Below, in pieces: positions 1-5,184 of a stretch of DNA of 7,459 nucleotides. The stretch comes from Pseudomonadota bacterium (GTDB taxonomy: Bacteria > Myxococcota > Polyangia > Polyangiales > Polyangiaceae): contig JAEZYO010000898.1 of the NCBI GenBank assembly GCA_023419055.1, positions 1 through 7,459 of the forward strand, read 5' to 3'. Position 1 is the stretch's first letter. Every line of letters starts with the position of its first letter. Under the pieces are notes generated by a model, which worked only from the letters and a program-made list of their open reading frames with translations, was not told where the DNA came from and did not search any database. The position numbers and the translations under genes were made by a program.

Positions 1-328
1 GCACCGCGTTGCAGGCCTGCGCCACGACGAACGCCCACGCGATGACGGACACCGCAGGCCAACTAGCCTTGGGCACCTTGTCGAGCTGCCACGTCACCAC
101 GGCCGAGAAGGCCAGAAAGACCGAAGCCAAGAGGCCGAAGCCGAACCAAAAGCCGTACCAAGTCGCGTCGGCGCCGTTGAAGGTGAAGTGCACGGACTTC
201 ATGGCCGAAAAGACCTGGTCCGATGCCGAGCCCAGGCTCTTCTGCGACAGCATGCCCCCGCCGGTGTGGCCGGCGAAGAAGAGAACGAGCAGATAAGTCG
301 CGATGCGATAAGGCGTGAAGTATTTCAT
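1..328 (-). CDS. Small multi-pass membrane protein, N-terminal part (3' end outside window)
   Basis: The frame reads 109 codons from an ATG at 328 and leaves the window at base 1, so the C-terminus is missing. Three hydrophobic stretches are visible at about residues 8-25, 57-80 and 91-109. A GHTGGGM motif (20-26) ends the first, and a Trp/Phe/Gly-rich stretch (57-66) opens the second. The layout resembles uncharacterised bacterial inner-membrane proteins of about 140-150 residues with four membrane helices, so one helix is probably lost. No catalytic motif is visible and no function can be given. The start is well supported: AAGGAG at 341-336 lies 7 nt upstream of the ATG. It has no co-directional neighbour in the window. 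Transcription probably starts near 490 from the TTGACA element at 530-525, giving a leader of about 160 nt. A 55-codon frame ending in ATGA over this start is probably chance. Confidence 0.8.
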   Translation of the reverse strand, partial: MKYFTPYRIATYLLVLFFAGHTGGGMLSQKSLGSASDQVFSAMKSVHFTFNGADATWYGFWFGFGLLASVFLAFSAVVTWQLDKVPKASWPAVSVIAWAFVVAQACNAV

Positions 329-377
329 GGCGTTGCTCCTTCGACGACGAAGCGCATCTCGAGCCGCGTGAGCACGC

Positions 378-420
378 GCTCCCGGCCTGCGCGCTGTCGC
401 TGGCAGCGTCGCCCGGGAGC
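378..420 (-). promoter_or_regulatory. Two-tier hairpin in the membrane-gene leader
   Basis: Perfect 8-base arms GCTCCCGG (378-385) and CCGGGAGC (413-420) enclose a second 5-base stem, CGCTG (392-396) with CAGCG (404-408). It lies about 36 nt upstream of the ribosome binding site of the minus-strand membrane gene. No T-run follows, so it is not an obvious intrinsic terminator. In DNA of this GC content such stems also arise by chance. Confidence 0.3.
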
Positions 421-484
421 TCGGCTGGCGCGGAACGCGTCCTGCCGAGCAAGCACTGGGATTTCACTCCGCTCGCGCGAATGC

Positions 485-530
485 GTAACCATATGGATAC
501 CATTTGCAACGAGCACGATGACCTTGTCAA
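485..530 (-). promoter_or_regulatory. Promoter with overlapping operator-like palindrome
   Basis: On the minus strand a perfect TTGACA (530-525) is followed after 17 nt by GCAAAT (507-502), a weak match to a -10 box. Directly downstream lies a 16-bp palindrome at 485-500, built on CCATATGG, with seven of eight base pairs matched. Its AT-rich core stands out from the surrounding GC-rich DNA. The position, at or just past the transcription start, is typical of repressor operators, for example of TetR- or MarR-type proteins. That class is inference, and no such regulator gene is in the window. The likely target is the membrane protein starting at 328. Confidence 0.45.
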
Positions 531-650
531 GCCTCGAACCGCGACTCCTCTGGGCAAGTCCCTAGAACGCGTTCCTCATCGTTCACGCGCTGGAGGTCGA
601 CGTGGATCCCGCCGCTCGACGACGGCAGCTCGCGGAAATGGCGTGCCAGC

Positions 651-1562
651 TCAGCGCGTGCCGGCGGCAGCGCTCGGGTTCGTGAGAGCGGCCGGTGCGC
701 GCTTGCTCACGAATTCCACGAAGGCGCGCACGGCGGGCGTGAGGAGCTTGCGCTCGAGCATGACGAGGGACACGGTGCCCTCGGTGCGGAGTACGCCGGG
801 GAGGATCGCGACGAGCTCTCCTCGCGTGAGATGAGCCGCGACGAGCGTGGAGGGCAGAAGCGCGATCCCGAGCCCGCGGAGGGCCCATCGCAAGACGAGG
901 TGCGGATCGTTCGAGTACGCCACGCCCTGGATCGCGCGGCGCTTCTTGCCGATCATCCAGTATGCCTGCGGGCGCCCTTCGGCATCGAGCCCGACGAGGC
1001 AACGGTGGTCGCGGAGGTCCGCGACGGTGGTCGGGGTCCCGTGGCGCGCGACGTAGGTGGGTGACGCGACGCCCATGAGGCTGACTTTAGCCAGCGTGCG
1101 GGCCGTGAGGCCGCTGTCGAGTCGCCCCGTGGCGCGGATCGCGACGTCGAACCGTTCGCGCGAGAGATCCACGGTGCGGTTCGAGACGTCGACGTGGAGC
1201 CGGATGGACGGGTACTCGCGGGCGAAGTCGGCGAGCACGTCCGGCAGGCCGCCGCCGACCATCGGCGGGATTGAAGCGAACACGTCCCCCGACGGCGTCG
1301 CGCCCTTGGGGATCACGCTCGCCTCCGTGAGACGGATCGCGTCGAGCGCCGCTTCGGCGCTCCTGTGAAAGGCTCGCCCCGCGTCGGTGAGCTGCATGCT
1401 GCGGGTGGTGCGCCGCAGCAGGCGGACGCCCAACCGCTCTTCGAGCCCCGCGAGCTTTCGGCTCAACGTTGCTCGCGGGATCTGGAGCTCGGCTGCCGCG
1501 CGCGACACCGAGCTCGTCGCCACGACGGCCACGAAGATTCGTAGTTCTTCAGTCTCGAGCAT
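651..1562 (-). CDS. LysR-family transcriptional regulator (LTTR-1)
   Basis: The product is 303 residues, the normal LTTR length. The winged helix-turn-helix is at about residues 5-64, with the recognition region around 18-37 (SVSRAAAELQIPRATLSRKL) and the usual RLLRRTTRSMQLT wing. A linker helix follows at about 65-90, then the periplasmic-binding-protein-like effector domain from about 92 to 290. The N-terminal style fits the large DmlR/CrgA/AaeR-like branch. The effector is unknown. The gene is divergent from the RibD-like reductase at 1637, with a perfect 8+5+8 inverted repeat starting 8 bp upstream of this start codon. No Shine-Dalgarno sequence precedes the ATG, so the message may have a very short leader. 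By family precedent it probably represses itself and controls its divergent neighbour in response to a small molecule. Confidence 0.93.
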   Translation of the reverse strand: MLETEELRIFVAVVATSSVSRAAAELQIPRATLSRKLAGLEERLGVRLLRRTTRSMQLTDAGRAFHRSAEAALDAIRLTEASVIPKGATPSGDVFASIPPMVGGGLPDVLADFAREYPSIRLHVDVSNRTVDLSRERFDVAIRATGRLDSGLTARTLAKVSLMGVASPTYVARHGTPTTVADLRDHRCLVGLDAEGRPQAYWMIGKKRRAIQGVAYSNDPHLVLRWALRGLGIALLPSTLVAAHLTRGELVAILPGVLRTEGTVSLVMLERKLLTPAVRAFVEFVSKRAPAALTNPSAAAGTR

Positions 1563-1570
1563 GTCACAAG

Positions 1571-1591
1571 AATGGGAAAGTCATTCCCATT
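1571..1591. promoter_or_regulatory. Inverted repeat, likely LTTR-1 operator
   Basis: AATGGGAA and its exact reverse complement TTCCCATT flank the 5-bp spacer AGTCA. It is AT-richer than its surroundings and is the only strong dyad in the 74-bp gap between LTTR-1 and the reductase start. Its centre (1581) is 19 bp from the first base of the LTTR-1 start codon. The position and dyad suit an LTTR recognition site overlapping the regulator's own promoter. Binding by LTTR-1 is inferred. Confidence 0.6.
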
Positions 1592-1636
1592 TGTCCACCC
1601 TAGTCACAGGTCCGCCGGGCGCGCATGTTGCTCCGC

Positions 1637-2155
1637 ATGAAGACGATCCTCTGGGCAACGCTCACCGCCAACGGAAACTACCAGCGCAACGATCCAGAAC
1701 ACCCGCCGCGACCCGAAGCCCTCTCGGACTTCGCGGCGCACGTGGCTGCTACCCGCAACTTCATCGTCGGCCGAAAGACCTTCGAAGGCTTTGCCGCGCG
1801 GCAGCCTGCTCCCCGCACGACCCCGGACTCCGCGGTGGGAAGCGCGACCATCGTCGTGGTCTCGAGCAAAGCGCCTCCGGGCGTGGCCGCGGTGCGGAGC
1901 CCCGAGGAGGCGCTCGGCCTCCTTCGAGAACGCGGGTTCGAGGCGGCACTCATCGCGGGAGGCGAGAAGCTCCACAACGCCTTCCTCGCCGCGGACCTCG
2001 TGGACGAGCTGGTGCTCAACGTCGCCCCGGTGCTGGAAGACGAGGGTTTCAAGCTCATCCTCCCGAGGGCGCAGCATCGGACCCTCTCGCTCCTGGAAAC
2101 CAAACCGCTCGGTGGCGGTGTCGTGCAGCTCCGCTACGACCTCCGCGCGCGTTGA
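1637..2155 (+). CDS. Dihydrofolate reductase family protein (RibD C-terminal-like reductase)
   Basis: The product has 172 residues from the ATG at 1637. An in-frame ATG at 1625 would add four residues. I prefer 1637 because MKTILWATLTANG resembles the usual family N-terminus, but neither start has a clear ribosome binding site. Family marks, numbered from the 1637 start, are an N-terminal beta strand with LTANG (9-13), an IVGRKTFEG segment (43-51) like the NADPH-contacting part of the DHFR fold, and a C-terminal LIAGGEKLHNAF followed by LVDELVLNVAPVLEDEG (about 105-137). These proteins share the NADPH-dependent DHFR/RibD fold but mostly lack a known substrate, so it should not be called folA or ribD. 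It is the only gene co-oriented downstream of the LTTR-1 operator. Its last 22 bp overlap the convergent SDR gene. Confidence 0.85.
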   Translation: MKTILWATLTANGNYQRNDPEHPPRPEALSDFAAHVAATRNFIVGRKTFEGFAARQPAPRTTPDSAVGSATIVVVSSKAPPGVAAVRSPEEALGLLRERGFEAALIAGGEKLHNAFLAADLVDELVLNVAPVLEDEGFKLILPRAQHRTLSLLETKPLGGGVVQLRYDLRAR

Positions 2156-3192
2156 CTTCCCTTCGGAGCAGGCACGACGCCGTGAGCGATCATGCTGTCG
2201 GCCATCGCGGTCACCAATTCCTCCGTGCTCCTCGGCCGAAAGCCGAGCACTTCCCTCGCCCGCTGGCTCGAGACGTCTTGCCGCTTGCCGAGCTCGTTCG
2301 CGGTAAGGCTCGCCGTCGCGTCCCAGCAGGCCATCGTCTTGATGAGGAAGCTCGGCAGGCTCCGCTCTGGAACGCGGAGGCCACGCGAGCCGTAGTGAAG
2401 CGCGAGGACGGACGCGATGTGCGCCATCGGGATGTGCTCACCCGCGACGATGAAGCGTTGGCCCGCGGCCGCAGCGATGGTCATGGCTGCGACGTGCATC
2501 TCGGCCGCGTCACGCACGTCCACCAGCGCGAAGCCGAGATCCGGTACACCCGGGAGCTCCCGCCCGAGCAGCGCCTTCACGATGGTCGCCGAGACCGAGA
2601 AGTCGTCATCGAGGAGCGGGCCCAAGATCGCGCCGGGCAGCACCGCGACGAGCTCGAAGCGCTCGCTTTCGGGCAGCGCCGCGACGTAGTCCCAGGCGGC
2701 GCGCTCAGCGACGGTCTTGCTTTTTTCGTAGGCTGCGACGGACTCGTTCAACACGGTCCAGTCGCTCTCGTCGTAGACCTTCGAGCCATCGCGGGCGTGG
2801 CCCCAGATCACGGCGGCGGTTGAAGACGTGAGCACGACGCGCTTCACCTTCGCGTGGCGAGCCGCGCTCAGCGCTCGCAGCGTGCCCTCCCGCGCGGGGC
2901 CGACCACGTCCTCGGGTCTCTTCACCGGCCCCGAAGGGACCGGGCTCGCGGTGTGCACGAGGTAGGTACAGCCCGCCGCCGCCTCGTTCCAACCCTCGTC
3001 ACGCGTGAGCTCGAGCGGCACGAACGAGAGACGCGGACGCTGGTCCCTGGGCGTGAAGACGTCGAAGCGGGAGGACGCCTTCGCGACGTCGCGGACCGCC
3101 GCCCGAACTCGGAACCCCGCGCGTAGGAGGGCCAAGGCCGTGTGCGCGCCGAGAAACCCGCTTCCGCCCGTCAGGAGAACGAGCTCACTCAT
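2134..3192 (-). CDS. Extended SDR, aldehyde/dihydroflavonol reductase-like
   Basis: The product has 352 residues. TGGSGFLG (8-15) is the glycine-rich nucleotide-binding loop of extended short-chain dehydrogenases. VHTASP (79-84), LTSSTAAV (121-128, with the catalytic Ser at 123 or 124) and YEKSK (Tyr155, Lys159) complete the Ser-Tyr-Lys active site. The segment after the serine and the conserved VLPGAILGP (about 183-191) place it among the NADPH-dependent aldehyde reductase/dihydroflavonol-4-reductase-like SDRs (the Gre2 type) rather than the sugar epimerases. The substrate cannot be read from sequence. The start is the first ATG of the frame and has no strong ribosome binding site. It is divergent from LTTR-2, with a 71-bp gap carrying a dyad, and its 3' end overlaps the DHFR-like gene by 22 bp. 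The C-terminal tail after about residue 335 is basic and looks like a family-external extension. Confidence 0.92.
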   Translation of the reverse strand: MSELVLLTGGSGFLGAHTALALLRAGFRVRAAVRDVAKASSRFDVFTPRDQRPRLSFVPLELTRDEGWNEAAAGCTYLVHTASPVPSGPVKRPEDVVGPAREGTLRALSAARHAKVKRVVLTSSTAAVIWGHARDGSKVYDESDWTVLNESVAAYEKSKTVAERAAWDYVAALPESERFELVAVLPGAILGPLLDDDFSVSATIVKALLGRELPGVPDLGFALVDVRDAAEMHVAAMTIAAAAGQRFIVAGEHIPMAHIASVLALHYGSRGLRVPERSLPSFLIKTMACWDATASLTANELGKRQDVSSQRAREVLGFRPRSTEELVTAMADSMIAHGVVPAPKGSQRARRS

Positions 3193-3235
3193 ACGCGTGA
3201 CGTAGCCGCTTCTTCCGAGTACACCAAGGGCATGG

Positions 3236-3251
3236 ATGTCATGGATGACAT
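3236..3251. promoter_or_regulatory. Inverted repeat, likely LTTR-2 operator
   Basis: ATGTCA and TGACAT flank the 4-bp spacer TGGA, a perfect 6+4+6 dyad. It overlaps a direct repeat of CATGGATG (3231-3238 and 3240-3247). Its centre (3243.5) lies 20.5 bp before the LTTR-2 start and 51.5 bp from the SDR start. That is the same arrangement as at the other two LTTRs in this window. Binding by LTTR-2 is inferred. Confidence 0.5.
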
Positions 3252-3263
3252 GACGGCAGCGCT

Positions 3264-4214
3264 ATGACTCGCAGCGCCCTCGAAGATCTCGATGTTCCGC
3301 TGCTCCTCGCCCTCGCGAGCCTGCTCGAGCACGGAAGCGTGACCGGCGCAGCGCGCGCCCTCGGACGGACGCAGTCGTCGATGTCTCGCACGCTCGCGCG
3401 GCTGCGAGCTCTGTTCGGCGATCCGCTCCTCGTCTCCTCCGGTCGAGCCATGCGCCTCACGCCCCGCGGGCAAGAGCTGCGTGCCCCGGTCGCTCGGGCG
3501 CTCGACGGCATGCGGCGCCTCTTCGAGCCTCCGCGGAGCTCGCCGCGCGACGAGCGGCGGACCGTCCACATCGCCGCGGCGGACTACACCGGCGTCGTGC
3601 TCCTCAACGGATGGATCGCCTCGCTGCGAAAGGAGGCGCCTGGGGTTGTCGTGCGAGTCGTCCCGGTCGACGCGGGGAGCATCGAGCCCCTGGCGCGGGG
3701 CGACCTCGACCTCGCGATCGCCCCTTTCCTGCCCGGTGTCGGCCTCGACCAGTTCGTCGCGAAGAAGCTCCTCGTCGATCGCCACGTGTGCGTGCTCCGC
3801 CGCGGTCACCCCTGGGTGAAATCAAGGCCGAAGCGCCGCCTCACCCTCCGAGATTACCTGAAGCTCGAACACGCCATGGTCGGCAGCGTATTGCCTGTCG
3901 TCTCCAGCGTGGACGCGACGCTCCACGACCTGGGGAAGAAGCGCACGATCGCGGCGCGCCTGCCCTCGGTGCTGTCCACGCTCGCCCTGGTGGCGGACTC
4001 GGAGCTCATGGCGACGACCTACGAGCGGATCGTTCCCGTCTTCGGCGATCGCCTCGTCACGTACTCCTTGCCCTTCGAGGTACCACCCCTCGAGCTCCAC
4101 TTGATGTGGCACCCGCGCCAAAACGCGGATCCCTTCCACCGCTTTCTGCGCGAGCACCTGCTGGCGCGCGCCGAGCCTCATCACGACGCGAGGCGGACAT
4201 TTTCGGTGAGGTAG
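3264..4214 (+). CDS. LysR-family transcriptional regulator (LTTR-2, NodD/PcpR-like branch)
   Basis: The product has 316 residues. The winged helix-turn-helix spans about 8-68: DLDVPLLLALASLLEHGSVT leads into GAARALGRTQSSMSRTLARL (28-47), then FGDPLLVSSGRAMRLTPRG. The DLxLLL opening, the TQSSMSR recognition helix and the FGDPLLV wing point to the NodD/PcpR/LeuO-like branch, different from LTTR-1 and LTTR-3. The effector domain runs from about 98 to 300. Tyrosine- and proline-rich elements near the end (YSLPFEVPPLELHLMWHPR) are typical of this branch. The start is the only sensible one, since an in-frame stop lies at 3246, but the ribosome binding site is weak. It is divergent from the SDR gene, its probable target. 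Its last 34 bp overlap LTTR-3 tail to tail, so the last residues (about HHDARRTFSVR) are read across the other gene. Confidence 0.92.
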   Translation: MTRSALEDLDVPLLLALASLLEHGSVTGAARALGRTQSSMSRTLARLRALFGDPLLVSSGRAMRLTPRGQELRAPVARALDGMRRLFEPPRSSPRDERRTVHIAAADYTGVVLLNGWIASLRKEAPGVVVRVVPVDAGSIEPLARGDLDLAIAPFLPGVGLDQFVAKKLLVDRHVCVLRRGHPWVKSRPKRRLTLRDYLKLEHAMVGSVLPVVSSVDATLHDLGKKRTIAARLPSVLSTLALVADSELMATTYERIVPVFGDRLVTYSLPFEVPPLELHLMWHPRQNADPFHRFLREHLLARAEPHHDARRTFSVR

Positions 4215-5092
4215 TCGAGAAAGGCCCGCACGCGTGCGGCCATCTTGCCCGCCTGACCGACGAAGACGGCATGGATCGCTTCGGTGTCCCCCGGATTGAA
4301 GGATTCGAGCAGGGGGACGAGCCGTCCCGCCTCGATGTCCGGTCTCACATGAAACGCCGCGAGCCGAGCGATTCCGTGCCCGGCAAGTGCGAGGCGCCGC
4401 ATCGATTCGCCGTCGCTGACGAGCGTGTTCCCGGAAAACGTGATCGTGACGTTGCCCTTCTTGGGGTCGAGGAACGGCCAACCCTTCGTGTGACGGGCGA
4501 AACAGAAGCCGAGGCAGTTGTGCGACGCCAGGTCGGCAGGCTCGCGCGGCTTGCCGTGCCGCTTGACGTAGGCCTTCGAGGCGACGACGACCATGCGGCT
4601 CTCCCCGAGCTTGCGGGCGGCGAGGCGCGACTCCCGAAGCGGCCCCGTGCGAATCGCGACGTCCGCGCGGCTCTCGAACAGGTCGACCACGGCATCGGTC
4701 AGCGCCACGTCGATCGTGATGTGCGGGTAGCGTTGGAGGAACGCGGGCACGAGCGGCAGCAGGCAGTGGAATCCGAACGGGACGTTGACGTTCACGCGAA
4801 GGCGCCCGCGCGGCGCCACGCCGGGAGAGACCTCGCGCTCGGCGGCGTCCATCTCCTCGAGGATGCGAACGCTGCGCTCGAAGAAGACGGCACCCTCCGG
4901 GGTGAGCTGCAGCTTCCTCGTCGAACGATTGAGGAGCCGCACGCCTAGCCTTGCCTCGAGCCGCCCGACCAGCTTGCTCACCGCCGACGGCGTCAGCTGA
5001 AACACGCGCGCCGCTCCCGAGAAGCTCCCGAGCTCCACGACGCGGACGAATACCTCCATGTCTCCCGAGCGGTTCGTATCCAGGCGCGGCAT
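4181..5092 (-). CDS. LysR-family transcriptional regulator (LTTR-3)
   Basis: The product has 303 residues. NRSGDMEVFVRVVELGSFS (7-25) followed by GAARVFQLTPSAVSKLVGRL (26-45) is the helix-turn-helix, and LLNRSTRKLQLTPEG (53-67) the wing. The effector domain is at about 92-295, with RADVAIRTGPL and HGIARLAAFHV, both usual in the DmlR/CrgA/AaeR-like branch. LTTR-1 belongs to the same branch, so the two may be old paralogues. The ATG at 5092 is preferred over Met12, because GAGGTGA (5106-5100) lies 7 nt upstream and related proteins carry the same short N-terminal extension. It is divergent from the aldo/keto reductase, its probable target, with two palindromes in the 92-bp gap. Its 3' end overlaps LTTR-2 by 34 bp. 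Confidence 0.93.
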   Translation of the reverse strand: MPRLDTNRSGDMEVFVRVVELGSFSGAARVFQLTPSAVSKLVGRLEARLGVRLLNRSTRKLQLTPEGAVFFERSVRILEEMDAAEREVSPGVAPRGRLRVNVNVPFGFHCLLPLVPAFLQRYPHITIDVALTDAVVDLFESRADVAIRTGPLRESRLAARKLGESRMVVVASKAYVKRHGKPREPADLASHNCLGFCFARHTKGWPFLDPKKGNVTITFSGNTLVSDGESMRRLALAGHGIARLAAFHVRPDIEAGRLVPLLESFNPGDTEAIHAVFVGQAGKMAARVRAFLDYLTENVRLAS

Positions 5093-5093
5093 T

Positions 5094-5103
5094 GTGAATT
5101 CAC
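5094..5103. promoter_or_regulatory. Palindrome over the LTTR-3 ribosome binding site
   Basis: GTGAATTCAC is a perfect 10-bp palindrome ending one base before the LTTR-3 start codon. It overlaps four bases of the GAGGTGA Shine-Dalgarno sequence (5106-5100). A bound regulator, or a hairpin in the short leader, could limit LTTR-3 expression. With only 10 bp it could be chance. Confidence 0.35.
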
Positions 5104-5106
5104 CTC

Positions 5107-5118
5107 ACAAGTACTTGT
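5107..5118. promoter_or_regulatory. Palindrome, likely LTTR-3 operator
   Basis: ACAAGTACTTGT is a perfect 12-bp palindrome centred at 5112.5, which is 20.5 bp from the LTTR-3 start and 72.5 bp from the reductase start. It abuts the Shine-Dalgarno sequence of LTTR-3. It is followed by the heptamer TTGTCCA, also found beside the LTTR-1 dyad. Role as the LTTR-3 binding site is inferred from position and symmetry. Confidence 0.55.
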
Positions 5119-5172
5119 CCAGACCTTAGCCTAGTTCACGAGCGGGGAGCGACGCATATCAGCCGTACCAGC

Positions 5173-5178
5173 AAGGAG
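5173..5178 (+). promoter_or_regulatory. Ribosome binding site fixing a GTG start
   Basis: AAGGAG lies 6 nt before the GTG at 5185. It is the strongest translation signal in the central region and decides the reductase start, because the frame has no upstream ATG and the protein from GTG has the normal family N-terminus (MDYRRLGASGLQV). Confidence 0.75.
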
Positions 5179-5184
5179 ACCGAC

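Larger units (their letters stand above)
329..650. other. Leader and intergenic region between membrane gene and LTTR-1
   Basis: These 322 bases hold no gene with a start I can support. Going leftwards on the minus strand there is a coding-like open frame without a start (to 527), a TTGACA promoter element, a 16-bp near-palindrome, a two-tier inverted repeat and the ribosome binding site of the membrane protein. All plus-strand frames here look like shadows. Confidence 0.6.

Noticed and set aside
325..516. A 63-codon minus-strand frame (or 55 from a later ATG) ending in ATGA over the membrane-protein start
   Set aside because: Overlap geometry is attractive, but there is no ribosome binding site, third-position G/C is weak and the sequence resembles nothing known. 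Kept only as a possible leader frame.
1387..2823. A 478-codon plus-strand open frame across LTTR-1, the reductase and the SDR gene
   Set aside because: It runs antisense to LTTR-1 and the SDR and out of frame with the DHFR-like gene. Its product is Arg/Gly/Ala-rich with no domain, the usual shadow of GC-rich coding DNA.
3611..4948. A 445-codon plus-strand open frame over LTTR-2 and LTTR-3
   Set aside because: Low-complexity Arg/Pro/Ala translation, out of frame with LTTR-2 and antisense to LTTR-3. Both LTTRs have full motif support.
5060..5060. Met12 as the start of LTTR-3
   Set aside because: GAGGTGA is placed correctly for the ATG at 5092, and the 11-residue extension (RLDTNRSGD) is usual in this LTTR branch.
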